Source of the DNA: Acidovorax sp. Leaf78
GTDB taxonomy: Bacteria > Pseudomonadota > Gammaproteobacteria > Burkholderiales > Burkholderiaceae_C
Direction of reading: 5' to 3'
DNA: 64,000 nucleotides
Assembly: GCF_001422735.1 (NCBI RefSeq)
Contig: NZ_LMLZ01000001.1
Location: 63,298 to 127,297 of the forward strand
Notes under the pieces: generated by a model
What the model was told of the DNA's origin: nothing
Database searches by the model: none
The model's input: the letters and a program-made list of their open reading frames with translations, nothing else
Part shown: in pieces, positions 17,695 to 26,404 of the stretch
Position numbering within the stretch: position 1 is the first letter of the stretch
Layout of the letters: every line of letters starts with the position of its first letter
Program-made: the position numbers and the translations under genes

Positions 17695-19944
17695 TCAGGA
17701 GGTGGCGCTGACCGGGGCTGCGCCGCCAGCGTCCGTCTGCGGCAGGTGCACCGTGAACACCACGTGCGGCGGCTGGTGCGTATACACAATGGTACCCCCA
17801 TGGCCTTGCGCGATCTGGTGGGCGATGTACAGGCCCAGGCCCAGGCCGGAGCGGTTGCGCTCGTTGCCCACGGACGAGGACTTGAAGGGAGTGAACAGGT
17901 TGGCGGCCACCGCCGGGTCGATGGGCGGCGCCACATTGCGCACCTCGATGAGCACGCCGTTTTGCGCGCCCCGTGCGTGCACATGGATGGGCTGGCCCGC
18001 ATCCCCGTGGTGGCGGGCGTTGCTGATGAGGTTGGAGACCACCTGCGCAATGCGGTCGGGGTCGGCCTGTGCGTCCAGGCGCTCGGGCAGGTGGATCTCG
18101 ATCTGCGTGCCGGGGTGGGCGGTGCGCGCCTCGTCCACCAGATCGGCGAGCAGTTGCACCACGTCGACGGTCTTGAGCTGCAGGTTCAGGCCCAGCCGGC
18201 TTTGCAGGCGGGACATGTCCATCACCTGGCTCACCAGGCGCTGCATGCGGTTGCTGGACGACTGGATGCGCTGGCCGATCCGGCCGGTGTTGCCGTCCGC
18301 GGCGTTGTTCTTCTCCAGCACCCGCGCGGCCATGCTGATGGAGTGCAGCGGGTCGCGCAGGTCGTGGCCGAGCACCGCCATCAGGTGCGCGCGCGCGTCG
18401 TTCAGCTCGGCATGGCGGGTGGTCTGGGCGCGCACCAGCTCGGCCAGCAGCTGGCGGGCGGTGTCGAGCTCGTCCGCCGTCCAGGGCTCGGACTTGGAGC
18501 GCACGATTTCCTTCCACAGGTCGAACGAGCCGCGGGGCGTGAGGCGCGGGCCCAGCGGGCCGGCACGCACTTCCTTTTCAGGCTTGCCGCCCCAGTTGAT
18601 GGTCTCGATCTGCTCCTTGCGCAGAAACACCAGCCAGCTGCCCCGGGTACGGTCCAGCGGCAGGGCCAGCGCGCCGCACCAAGGGGCCAACTGCAGCCCG
18701 ATCTCGGGTGCGTCCAGGGGCAGTGCATGCGTGTTGTAGATGCCGCTGCCGCCTTGCGTGGCATCGAGCCACTGCAGAAGGACCTTGGCAGCGGCGTCGG
18801 TCACGCCGCCTTCGGTGCACAGCTTGCTGTGTTCCGACACGATGATGGCGTCGGCGCTCATCGAGCAGGCCAGCGCGCCGGCGTGCGAGCACAGGGCTGT
18901 GAACTCGTCATCGGAGTGCAGCACCTGCTCCATCACCCGCATGCGCAGCTCGGTCACCTTCTGCTGGCGCGCGGCCTCCTTGCGCGCCAGGGCGGCCTGT
19001 ATATTGGCGCCCAGCACCTGTGCCATCACGTCGCAGGCCATGCGCACGCTGTAGGGCACCTGGCGAGGGCCCATGTGGTGGCAGGCCAGCAGCCCCCACA
19101 GCCGGTTGTTGATGACGATGGAGATGCTCATCGACGCACCCACGCCCATGTTGGTCAGGTACTCGATGTGGATGGGCGACACGCTGCGCAGGATGCTGGC
19201 GCTCAGGTCCAGCGGCGCGCCGCCGACCGGCACCAGCGGCACCGGCGTGGCCCGCACATCGGCAATGAGGCGCAAGGTGTTGGCCACGTACAGCGCCCGG
19301 GCCTGCGCCGGGATGTCGCTGGCCGGGTAGCGCCGGCCCAGGTAGGCATCCAGAAAATCCGCACGCGACTCGGCCACCACATCGCCGCTGCTATCCTGGC
19401 GAAAGCGGTAGGCCATGACGCGGTCGAACCCTGTCAGGGTCTTGATCTCCTGGGTTGCCAGCTGCAGCAGGTCGTTGATGGCAGGGCGCGGGCGGCGCAG
19501 CTTCTCCATGGCGCGGTGGGCCTGCATCGCAAAGCCAGCCAGTGCATCGGTGGACTCCTGGCGTGCCTCGAACTCCAGCACCAGCAGCTCCTGCGACTGG
19601 TGCAGCACCACGTCGAAGCTGCGGCCTTCGGCCTCCAGCTCGGAAGGCATCGGCAGCTCGCCCGTGCCCGCCAGCGTGGCCAGGCCCTCGTCGAGCAGGT
19701 CGCGCAACAGCGCGTGGCGGGCGATCAGCGGCGTGTCGCGCAGTGCCTGTCCCGGGGCTACGGCGCAGCCCAGCATGGCTGCCACGTTGGTGCTGGCATG
19801 GCGCACCGTGCCCGCCTTGTCGACGGCGATCAGGGCGCCGTGGGACTGGATCGAGCCCGGGATGTGGATGGGCTCGCGGTCGCAGTTTTCCAGCGTCGGG
19901 CGTGCCGCGTCGGCGCCGCCGCCGGCGGATGCTTCTGGATTCAT
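17695..19944 (-). CDS. bphP: Bacteriophytochrome histidine kinase
   Basis: A 749-residue red/far-red photoreceptor kinase with the order PAS (about 15-125), GAF (about 145-320), PHY (about 330-500), HisKA and ATPase (about 515-740). The bilin-attachment cysteine is Cys21 in ENCDREPIHIPG. GAF shows YPASDIP (Asp contacting the chromophore) and PIHIEYLTNMGVGASMSIS (chromophore His). The PHY tongue has PRGSFDLW. The kinase H-box is LGHDLRDPLHS (His527) and the ATPase has RSGLGLGLYIAHQI. All key residues look intact, so it should be light-responsive and autophosphorylating. It overlaps the heme oxygenase gene by four bases (ATGA), which supplies its biliverdin, and is followed by its likely receiver. 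Confidence 0.96.
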   Translation of the reverse strand: MNPEASAGGGADAARPTLENCDREPIHIPGSIQSHGALIAVDKAGTVRHASTNVAAMLGCAVAPGQALRDTPLIARHALLRDLLDEGLATLAGTGELPMPSELEAEGRSFDVVLHQSQELLVLEFEARQESTDALAGFAMQAHRAMEKLRRPRPAINDLLQLATQEIKTLTGFDRVMAYRFRQDSSGDVVAESRADFLDAYLGRRYPASDIPAQARALYVANTLRLIADVRATPVPLVPVGGAPLDLSASILRSVSPIHIEYLTNMGVGASMSISIVINNRLWGLLACHHMGPRQVPYSVRMACDVMAQVLGANIQAALARKEAARQQKVTELRMRVMEQVLHSDDEFTALCSHAGALACSMSADAIIVSEHSKLCTEGGVTDAAAKVLLQWLDATQGGSGIYNTHALPLDAPEIGLQLAPWCGALALPLDRTRGSWLVFLRKEQIETINWGGKPEKEVRAGPLGPRLTPRGSFDLWKEIVRSKSEPWTADELDTARQLLAELVRAQTTRHAELNDARAHLMAVLGHDLRDPLHSISMAARVLEKNNAADGNTGRIGQRIQSSSNRMQRLVSQVMDMSRLQSRLGLNLQLKTVDVVQLLADLVDEARTAHPGTQIEIHLPERLDAQADPDRIAQVVSNLISNARHHGDAGQPIHVHARGAQNGVLIEVRNVAPPIDPAVAANLFTPFKSSSVGNERNRSGLGLGLYIAHQIAQGHGGTIVYTHQPPHVVFTVHLPQTDAGGAAPVSATS

Positions 19945-20612
19945 TGCGGCAGTCCTTCAGGGGCCGGAAAATGGCTTTGCAGCCCGGCAAAGGCTGCGGT
20001 GGCCCCAAGGCACGCAGCCTCCAGGGCGGCGGGTGATGGTGTCACGTGCTGGCGCAGCAGCGAGATGAACAGCTTCCAGCGCGCCCCGGTGGCGGCACCG
20101 TCGCCATGCAGATAACGCAGGGGGTGCGGCGCCAACCGTGGCGACAGCTGCCGGTACAGCACCTGTCCACCCAGCTGGGAGCCCTCCACCACATAGGCGA
20201 ACCCCCACCGCACCGCGTGCGGCTGTGCCGGGTGGCGGGCCAGGGCCTGCGCCGCAAGCTGCCCAGCGGCAGCGCTGGGCAACGGCCAGCTTCCGGGCGT
20301 GCCGGTGGCAGTGGTGGTCAGTGGCGGGATGTCTTGCAGATCGGATTCCAGGGCAGCCAATCGGGGGGCTGGCATGAAAACAAAGCCCGGTATCGTCGCT
20401 TGAAGCATCTGCAGATGAGGCCACAGCGCCTGTAGCCACGCGGCCAGTGCACGGGCATGCGCCTTGTATTCTTCCAGCGATGCATCGGGTCGGCCAATGG
20501 CGAGGTGGGCATCGAGCCGGGCGTGCTGCGCGGCAGTGGCACTGCGCAGTGCCTGCAAGGGGTCCGCGCACGCAGTGGGCGGCAGTTCGGAGACTGGGTG
20601 GCTGGAGGGCAC
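19941..20612 (-). CDS. bphO: Heme oxygenase (biliverdin supply for the phytochrome)
   Basis: A 223-residue all-helical protein of the bacterial heme oxygenase (BphO) type, which opens heme to biliverdin, iron and CO. The likely proximal heme ligand is His30 in TAAQHARLDA. The distal helix shows VVEGSQLGGQVLYRQL, the family's Gly-rich signature. The stop overlaps the bphP start (ATGA), so translation is coupled. The most plausible start is a GTG at 20612; longer frames reach 20753 but add a Pro/Gly-rich stretch unlike the family, and no ribosome site is clear for either. Confidence 0.88.
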   Translation of the reverse strand: MPSSHPVSELPPTACADPLQALRSATAAQHARLDAHLAIGRPDASLEEYKAHARALAAWLQALWPHLQMLQATIPGFVFMPAPRLAALESDLQDIPPLTTTATGTPGSWPLPSAAAGQLAAQALARHPAQPHAVRWGFAYVVEGSQLGGQVLYRQLSPRLAPHPLRYLHGDGAATGARWKLFISLLRQHVTPSPAALEAACLGATAAFAGLQSHFPAPEGLPQ

Positions 20613-20943
20613 GAACGGGGGACCAGTTAGGAAGCGGATTGCATAAGCTCGGGGCACTGCGCTGGCCGTGATTCTAATGATTCGCCCGGACGGGCCCTTG
20701 GCACTTTGGCCCGTAGGTGTGTCGCGGGCGCAACCATGGTGCTGATTCGGCACACTGCGCGGCGCAGCGCCTTCTGCGTGGGAGGCCGGCCCCGGCAGTC
20801 ACGGCGTGGCTGTGGGGGCGGCCGGGTGGCGATGTGAGGTGCCGGTCACGCGTGGCGATGCGGCATTCGCGCCGCTTTTCGGGCGATCGCGCCGCGCCGC
20901 GGGGCATACCATGCTGGTCATACCACCGGACCCCGCTTTCACC
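20613..20943. other. Divergent intergenic region upstream of bphO
   Basis: This 331-base gap holds no convincing gene. On the minus strand a TAGAAT (complement of 20671-20676) sits about 60 bases upstream of the bphO start and could be a -10 element, without a clear -35. Inverted GGGC/GCCC segments at 20687-20700 could pair. The plus strand has no recognisable promoter for the small secreted-protein gene. Confidence 0.3.
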
Positions 20944-21177
20944 ATGCCCGCTCTCAGCCATTGGCCCGCACTGGCCATCGCCACCGCCCTCGGCAGCCTG
21001 CTCGCCGCGCCGGGGCATGCCGCGCCGGCGCCCTGGTACTACTGGCGCAGCCTGGTCGATGGCGCGCGGGTGTGCGCGCAGACGTCCCCCGGGCAGGGCT
21101 GGGAGCGTGACAGCGCCGCCCATGAAGGCCCCGGCTGCCAGCCCCGGCGCAAGGTGCTGGTCATTCCCATGCGCTGA
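20944..21177 (+). CDS. Small secreted hypothetical protein
   Basis: A 77-residue protein with a typical signal peptide: hydrophobic ALAIATALGSLLAAPGHA followed by a likely cleavage after GHA, about residue 26. The mature part of about 50 residues is PAPWYYWRSLVDGARVCAQT and onward, with two cysteines that could form a disulfide and several aromatic residues at the N-terminus. I do not recognise a named family. The start could be ATG 20911 instead, but the signal peptide begins well at 20944. It stands alone between the phytochrome cluster and a phosphatase gene. Confidence 0.55.
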   Translation: MPALSHWPALAIATALGSLLAAPGHAAPAPWYYWRSLVDGARVCAQTSPGQGWERDSAAHEGPGCQPRRKVLVIPMR

Positions 21178-21208
21178 GACCGAGGGCGTGGCCGCACCCG
21201 CCTTGCTT

Positions 21209-21260
21209 TGTTATAAAAAGCATAGCTAACAACGCACGCCGCATAAGCGGTAGGCTGCAA
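21209..21260 (+). repeat. Repeat family B, copy 2 (diverged)
   Basis: An AT-rich left end (TTATAAAAAGCATAGCTAAC) and a right end ATAAGCGGTAGGCTGCAAC match the family, with a diverged centre. It is 40 bases before the start of the phosphatase gene and in its sense. Confidence 0.6.
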
Positions 21261-21299
21261 CTTCTTGGCATTGCTGTGCATGCATTCGATAATGCAGCC

Positions 21300-21971
21300 A
21301 TGACCGAACTGATCCTGGTCCGCCACGGCGAAACCGACTGGAACCGCGAGCTGCGCTTTCAGGGCCACGTGGACATCCCCCTGAACGCCACCGGCCACGA
21401 ACAGGCCCGCCGCCTGGCCGACCGCCTGGCCGCCGAGAAGCTGGCGGTGGACCACCTGGTCTGCAGCGACCTCATCCGCACGCAGGAGACCGCCTCCCCG
21501 GCCCTGCAGGTGCTGTTTCCGCAACTGCGCATTGACGCCCTCACCGACAGCAGCCTGCGCGAGCAGAACTTCGGCATCGTGGACGGCAAGCGGGTGGACG
21601 ACGTCAAGCTCGACCATGCCGATGCGTGGAACCAATGGCTGCGCTTCGAGGCCGACTACGGCATGCCCGGCGGCGAGACCACCCGCCAGTTCCACACCCG
21701 CGTGATGGACGCCGTGCGCCGCATCGCACAGCAGTACCAGGGCCAGAAGGTCATGGTCGTGACCCACGGCGGCGTGCTCGACATGATCTGGCGCACCGCC
21801 CGCGGCACGGGTCTCGACGGCCCCCGCCAGAGCGACATCCCCAACGCGGGACTCAATCGCGTGCGGGTGAGCGGCGACGTGGTGGAGGTGCTGGACTGGG
21901 CGGACGTGCGGCACTTGGCGGCCTTGCCGGCGCAGCCGGTGTATGACCAGAAGAAGCTGGTGGTGCGGTAG
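21300..21971 (+). CDS. Histidine phosphatase (phosphoglycerate mutase-like)
   Basis: A 223-residue cytoplasmic enzyme of the histidine phosphatase superfamily. The catalytic RHG motif is at the N-terminus (LILVRHGETDWNREL, His about 10), the acidic partner and second His appear in REQNFG and VVTHGGVLDMIW. These proteins act as broad phosphatases or mutases; similarity in size and motifs to GpmB-type or cobalamin-type phosphatases does not settle the substrate. ATG 21300 is chosen because it places RHG at the usual distance; an upstream in-frame start at 21276 overlaps the repeat-containing leader. Confidence 0.88.
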   Translation: MTELILVRHGETDWNRELRFQGHVDIPLNATGHEQARRLADRLAAEKLAVDHLVCSDLIRTQETASPALQVLFPQLRIDALTDSSLREQNFGIVDGKRVDDVKLDHADAWNQWLRFEADYGMPGGETTRQFHTRVMDAVRRIAQQYQGQKVMVVTHGGVLDMIWRTARGTGLDGPRQSDIPNAGLNRVRVSGDVVEVLDWADVRHLAALPAQPVYDQKKLVVR

Positions 21972-21977
21972 GGCCGC

Positions 21978-23066
21978 TCACGGAGCCGCGTAGACGATGC
22001 CCGGGCGCGTTCCTTCCAGGTCATCCGTGAGGCGGTCCAACACAGGCTTAGGCTCGAAAGCCAGCCCCAGTGGAACAAAGCGGTAGTCGCCTTTCCGGTT
22101 GGTGAACACCGCGAGCCCTCCGGGCGAGACAGTGATGGCGTGCCAGTCGTCGGCCACACGCTCGTCGGTCAAGGTCTTGACCAGCTTTCCGTCTTCTCCA
22201 TAGATGCGGATTTCGCCCGTGGCCGCCAGCTTCTGGCCGCCGTCGACCGGGGTCATCCTGTTGACTCCATGCAGCAGATATTTGCCCCCGGGCGCCAGGA
22301 TGAGGGTGGGCTGTGGATCCGTGCCCGGCAAGCCGTCGATGCGCTGGACGCTGCGCCGTGCACGGTCGATCATTGCCACGGCGGCATCGTTCGTGTCGGT
22401 GGCGGTGTATTCGACGAGCACGGTATCGGCGGACCATGCCAGCGGATTGGCGAGCCCCAGGGTATCGCCACGTGCGAACTGGGAGGCCTCGGCGAGCATG
22501 TCCGCGGCGGCGTCCTTTTCTGGAGGGATCGCTTCCCATCGCTGGTCGGCATTGAGGGTGACGCGCGGTGGCGCTCCGTTGAGCACGTCGAACGAACCCA
22601 GGTCCTGCCGTGCGCGGAGCGTCCAGCCTGGCATATCAAAGGTGAGCAGGCTGTATGGCTTGCGCCCATCGGCGTCATTGCGCGACAGGCGGTCCGATGC
22701 AACGATGTGGACGGCCCCTGCGGAGCCAGCCTCCTGACCTTGGGATTCGGCAGGCCGTGCCAGGCAGCTGTCTGGGCGCACCCCAGGCCCTGGCAGCGGG
22801 GCTACGGCCGCGGGTGTGCCGCTGCGCGCAGAGAGCTGAAAGCTCCCTACCTTGGCTTGCTGCGACAGATCGAGCTGGTCCACCGTGCCGTTGCAGTACA
22901 CGACATGGAGGAGCGGACGATCGGCAGCTTGCGCAGGTGCGCTGGCCGTCCCGGACGTTGTACGCGGAGTTTCTGCCTCGCGTGAGCAGCCCCCGAGAAA
23001 GACGACCAACGCAAGCGCAGCGGTCTGCATCAGGACTGCGCAGTGGCGAGGTGCGGACGTGGGCAT
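21978..23066 (-). CDS. Lipoprotein of unknown function, paired with a muramidase-like gene
   Basis: A 362-residue exported lipoprotein. The signal peptide ends in lipobox FLGGC, giving a modified Cys near residue 27. The mature protein has a Ser/Ala/Thr-rich linker, then repeated beta-rich segments (for example LLHVVYCNGTVDQLDL, ILAPGGKYLLHGV and AITVSPGGLAVFTN) that resemble a beta-propeller, though I cannot assign a family. ATG 23066 begins 15 bases after the stop of the muramidase-like gene, so they form a two-gene unit. A periplasm-facing lipoprotein next to a cell-wall enzyme could be its partner or its immunity protein; this is inference. Confidence 0.65.
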   Translation of the reverse strand: MPTSAPRHCAVLMQTAALALVVFLGGCSREAETPRTTSGTASAPAQAADRPLLHVVYCNGTVDQLDLSQQAKVGSFQLSARSGTPAAVAPLPGPGVRPDSCLARPAESQGQEAGSAGAVHIVASDRLSRNDADGRKPYSLLTFDMPGWTLRARQDLGSFDVLNGAPPRVTLNADQRWEAIPPEKDAAADMLAEASQFARGDTLGLANPLAWSADTVLVEYTATDTNDAAVAMIDRARRSVQRIDGLPGTDPQPTLILAPGGKYLLHGVNRMTPVDGGQKLAATGEIRIYGEDGKLVKTLTDERVADDWHAITVSPGGLAVFTNRKGDYRFVPLGLAFEPKPVLDRLTDDLEGTRPGIVYAAP

Positions 23067-23080
23067 TCGGAGTTCCACGG

Positions 23081-24040
23081 TCAGAAATCCGATTGGGCGA
23101 GCACGTTCTCGACGTAGTTGGGGTCTCCTACCGTGCCCCGGTCGGCCACCGGCACACGTTCCCACTCGGCGAAGCCGCGCGTGCCGCTGCCGTCGACGGT
23201 GACGAAGAGCACTCCGTTGTCCTGCCGCACGCGGTATTCATGCAAACCGTTGGCGTAGCCGTTGAACCCGCGCAGCGTGTCGAGTTCAAGCTGCTCGGGC
23301 GTGTAGTCCGGCAATTCAACGGGCAGTGCTGGAAGTCCCTGCGCGGTGCGAGCCCGATTCCATGCAGTCACCAAGTTTTTAAAACGCTCTCCGGTGCGTA
23401 CGTTGCGAGGATAACTTTTCGCAATGCGCTCCTTCTCCTGGTACAGCGCCCAGCCTCCGCGCACATTGTCCTTCCAGTTCCAGGTTTGGTCCGCCGTAGG
23501 CGCCGGGCGGGTGAGCTGGCACAGGCCTACGCCGCCCAGACCGTCGCTGCTGTACTTGGGCCAGTTGCTCGGGGTGCGGAATTGCTGGAGGGAGCTCTCC
23601 TGCCGCATCTTCTTGCGAAAGACAGGGCGGTTGGCTCCGATGCTGTTGGCGAAGGCGCGTATGGCCGTACCCGTGGGGTTGGTGCCCACGACGGTCCAAC
23701 TGGCACGCGCGCGCTGCTCAGTGGTTCCCACGCGCATGATCACCTGCACGGTCAGCAGGCCGCCGCGCACTTCGGTGAACGGAATGCGCCATGTGGGACT
23801 GAGTCCCGTCAGCGGTGCGATGCGGCTGTGCTGCGTGCTCCGCCCTCCACCAAAAGAGACGTTGGTCGGTGGAGCACTGCCATCGAACGCGAGCGTCGCC
23901 GACCACTCGTACGTTGGTGCCGGCCCGCTCGGTATGGGCTGGCCCTGCATTACGGCAGTGACCGTGACGGTGGGCATCGTGGCATCGTCTGTGATCGAGA
24001 ATCGAGGTCCTGCGGGTTGGCTGGTGATGGCGAGCGGCAT
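23081..24040 (-). CDS. Lysozyme/transglycosylase-like protein with N-terminal beta domain
   Basis: A 319-residue protein without a Sec signal peptide. Residues 20-120 look like an immunoglobulin-like beta domain (TVTVTAVMQGQ, YEWSATLAFDG, LLTVQVIMRVG). Residues about 125-230 resemble a lytic transglycosylase fold: a candidate catalytic Glu148 followed by Ser in KKMRQESSLQQF, and GLGGVGLCQLTRP in the place of the GxxGLMQ motif. It would cleave peptidoglycan glycan strands if active. No export signal plus a downstream lipoprotein gene suggests delivery by a specialised route or a lysis role; no secretion genes are nearby. The family call is mine from motif reading and needs a profile search. 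Confidence 0.55.
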   Translation of the reverse strand: MPLAITSQPAGPRFSITDDATMPTVTVTAVMQGQPIPSGPAPTYEWSATLAFDGSAPPTNVSFGGGRSTQHSRIAPLTGLSPTWRIPFTEVRGGLLTVQVIMRVGTTEQRARASWTVVGTNPTGTAIRAFANSIGANRPVFRKKMRQESSLQQFRTPSNWPKYSSDGLGGVGLCQLTRPAPTADQTWNWKDNVRGGWALYQEKERIAKSYPRNVRTGERFKNLVTAWNRARTAQGLPALPVELPDYTPEQLELDTLRGFNGYANGLHEYRVRQDNGVLFVTVDGSGTRGFAEWERVPVADRGTVGDPNYVENVLAQSDF

Positions 24041-24194
24041 ATGAAAAGGGCGGTGAATGCGTTGCTGCAGACGTCAACGTTGCGTTCGCTCTTCGATTCT
24101 CACGCGCCAATGTGCCAGCTTGTTCTGCGCGCCAGGCTTTGTTGTATCTTGATGTGAGTGGGTGCAGAAATCGCAAGACGGGTGGTGAAGCGCT

Positions 24195-24223
24195 GCGGGT
24201 CCCGCACACGGTGCGGGACCCGC
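24195..24223. promoter_or_regulatory. Perfect 13-bp inverted repeat
   Basis: GCGGGTCCCGCAC (24195-24207) and GTGCGGGACCCGC (24211-24223) pair perfectly with a three-base loop. It is 40 bases past the stop of the TPR gene at 24264 and lacks a T tract on either strand. It could stabilise or end that transcript, or bind a protein as DNA. Confidence 0.6.
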
Positions 24224-24263
24224 GCCGCGGCAGCGGCTGACAGGTGCACAGAGGCTTTCTGGC

Positions 24264-25610
24264 TTAGAGCGCAGGCAACCCCAACGCCCCATTCACCACC
24301 CCCACCTGCCGAGCCAGCCTCACCGACTCCGGCTGCGCATTTGACAAGGGCTGCAGCAGGTTCTGCACCGCCGCCCACTGCCCGTTGCGCTGCAGCGCAT
24401 CCAGCCAGATCTGGTGGAACAGGTCGCGCTGCGCGTGGCTGCCGCCGATCTCGGTCAGGCGGGGCAATGCCAGGCCCAGTTGCCGGGCCGCGGTGGCCCA
24501 GTCGCCCTGGGCGTGCGCGAGCAGGCCTTGCGCGGCGGGTACGCAGACCTGCTGCCAGACCGTGCGTTCATGGGACTCGGTGCGGGTGGCGGCGTGGGTC
24601 TCGATGTTGCGCAGCAGGGTGAGCGCGGGTGCGGTGCGGCCTGCGCGGGCCAGGCCGTAGAGGTACTGCAGGTCGAGAAACGGCAGCACGTGGTCGGACA
24701 GGCGCAGGGCCAGGTGGTCGGCCACGTCGGCCCAGCGGGGGCCCACATCGACGCCCGCCAGCTCCAGGCGCGCCAGCAGCGAGACGGCGTTGATCTGGTC
24801 CTGCGTGTATTCCTTGACCACGCCCCAGACCTGCTGGTCGTACAGCGCCAGCACGTCGGCATGGCGGTCCTGCTCCAGCAGGAACAGGGCCTGGTGCCAC
24901 CAGTTGTGGGTGACCATGAAGGAGTTCAGGCCCGTCCAGGTGTCGCTCACGCCGGCCAGGAAGTCTGTGCCTTCGGTGATGCGCCCCTGAGTCAGCATCA
25001 CGTGGGCCAGCGCGTGGTGGGCCCAGGGCTCCTTGCGGCACAGGGTGACGGCGTGGCGTGCGGCGGCCTCGGCCTCGGTCAGCAGGTGGCACTGCTCCCA
25101 GCCGAAGGCCAGCATGCCGTGCAGGTAGGGCACGTCGGCGGCAGCGGGCACGGCCTGCAGGGCCATGCGCAGCATGCCGGGCGAGTCGCCGCGGTTGAAC
25201 AAGTGGTACTGGCCGAGCTTGAGCGAAGCCAGGTCGCGCGGGTGCAGGCGGGCCTGCTCTTCGTGCAGGGCGATGGCGCGGGGCAGGTCGCCCTCAACCC
25301 ACGCCGCCACGGCGGCCACGAAGCGCTGTTCGCGCTCGCTGGCGTGTGGCGCGCTGGCGAGGGCCTGGTCGATGAAGGGGCGTGCGTTGTGCGATGCGTC
25401 CGCCGACTCGGCAAACATATGCAGCGCCGCGCAGCAGGCCTGCACGATGGCGCTGGTGTCCGCGGCCGCGCCGAGCACGTTCACCGCGCGGGCTTCGCAG
25501 GCGATGAAGCCTTCCACGAAGTCATTGAGCGCCGCCAGGCTGGCCGCATCGTGCAGCGTGGCGGGGTTGCCCAGGCTGTCGGTCAGGGGCGTGTGTGGCT
25601 GTGGCTGCAT
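24264..25610 (-). CDS. TTC38-type tetratricopeptide protein
   Basis: A 448-residue soluble protein made almost wholly of helical repeats. The segment TWTGLNSFMVTHNWWHQALF followed by LLEQDRHADVLALYD is close to the signature of the TTC38 (tetratricopeptide repeat protein 38) family, with the conserved His-Asn-Trp-Trp-His. Other repeats include LHEEQARLHPRDLASLKLGQ. The family's molecular role in bacteria is not established. It is followed on the minus strand by a strong hairpin at 24195-24223. The neighbouring gene upstream (25639-26247) ends 28 bases before it, so the two may be co-transcribed. Confidence 0.75.
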   Translation of the reverse strand: MQPQPHTPLTDSLGNPATLHDAASLAALNDFVEGFIACEARAVNVLGAAADTSAIVQACCAALHMFAESADASHNARPFIDQALASAPHASEREQRFVAAVAAWVEGDLPRAIALHEEQARLHPRDLASLKLGQYHLFNRGDSPGMLRMALQAVPAAADVPYLHGMLAFGWEQCHLLTEAEAAARHAVTLCRKEPWAHHALAHVMLTQGRITEGTDFLAGVSDTWTGLNSFMVTHNWWHQALFLLEQDRHADVLALYDQQVWGVVKEYTQDQINAVSLLARLELAGVDVGPRWADVADHLALRLSDHVLPFLDLQYLYGLARAGRTAPALTLLRNIETHAATRTESHERTVWQQVCVPAAQGLLAHAQGDWATAARQLGLALPRLTEIGGSHAQRDLFHQIWLDALQRNGQWAAVQNLLQPLSNAQPESVRLARQVGVVNGALGLPAL

Positions 25611-25638
25611 GGTGAGAGCATGGTGGCGGCCGCCGCGG

Positions 25639-26247
25639 TCAGCCGCCCTTGATCAGGGCCAGGTAGGCGTTGCGCGTCTCGGCCGACACGGAGGCGACGA
25701 GTTGTTCGTGCGGGGTCTGGTGGCGGGCCAGCATGCGGGCGGTGGCGATGGTCTTGGACTTGCAGAACCAGTGGCAGGTGTGCTGCATGAGGAAGAGCTC
25801 GGCCGTCATCATGTAGGCCCGGTCCTTGGGCGACAGGTGGCCGGTGTTCTGCACCACGTGGGCGATGCCGCGCGCGTGGATGGCCAGGGCCTTGCGCATG
25901 TCGAAGGTCAAGGCGGGCAGCACTTTTTCGACGAACGGAAAGGCCATGGACAGGCGGCTGACCCGCGTGCTTTCTTCGCTCATCTTGGCGAAGTCGGCGG
26001 CGAAGCGGTTGAACTGCTCGCTCAGCTGCAGCTCGGTGGTGCTCAGCAGGCTCCAGATCTGGCCGCGGCGTTCGTCGGTGCCTTCGCCCAGTGCGCGCAG
26101 GTAGCCGTCGGTCAGCGCCTCCATGAGCTTTTCGATCTGGTAGTTGGCCAGGTGGCTGCCCAGCAGCACGATGCGCTTGCGCTGCTCTTTGGCGTTGAGC
26201 ATGAAGGTGCCGGTGGCGATGAGGATCGCCATGATGAGGATGTCCAT
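25639..26247 (-). CDS. Membrane-anchored hypothetical protein
   Basis: A 202-residue protein with one N-terminal membrane helix (MDILIMAILIATGTFML) and a predicted helical, charged cytoplasmic body (residues 20-202). The body includes HLANYQIEKLMEALTDGYLR and MFLMQ-type hydrophobic patches but no family I can name. The chosen ATG 26247 gives the anchor at the extreme N-terminus; a longer frame adds a low-complexity Arg-rich stretch and is unlikely. It lies 28 bases upstream of the TTC38-type gene. Confidence 0.6.
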   Translation of the reverse strand: MDILIMAILIATGTFMLNAKEQRKRIVLLGSHLANYQIEKLMEALTDGYLRALGEGTDERRGQIWSLLSTTELQLSEQFNRFAADFAKMSEESTRVSRLSMAFPFVEKVLPALTFDMRKALAIHARGIAHVVQNTGHLSPKDRAYMMTAELFLMQHTCHWFCKSKTIATARMLARHQTPHEQLVASVSAETRNAYLALIKGG

Positions 26248-26404
26248 GCTGTGGTGACGTAGTGCGTTGAGGCCCCGGTGTGCGCTGGCCGCAGAAAAAG
26301 AACACGCCGGACGGCCGGCGCCTGTGCCCCCCGAGCGTACCAACAACTGCGGCGCGCGAGGCACAGGGGAAGAACCTGTTCTCAGTCCAAGTCCAAATCC
26401 GAGT

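Noticed and set aside
17746..20115. A 789-codon open frame antisense to bphP
   Set aside because: Mirrors the phytochrome codons, with His/Gln-rich content and no domain; it also crosses the bphO-bphP junction.
21978..24260. Genomic island or prophage around the muramidase-like gene
   Set aside because: No integrase, attachment repeat, tRNA target or phage structural genes were found; only a two-gene unit of slightly different composition.
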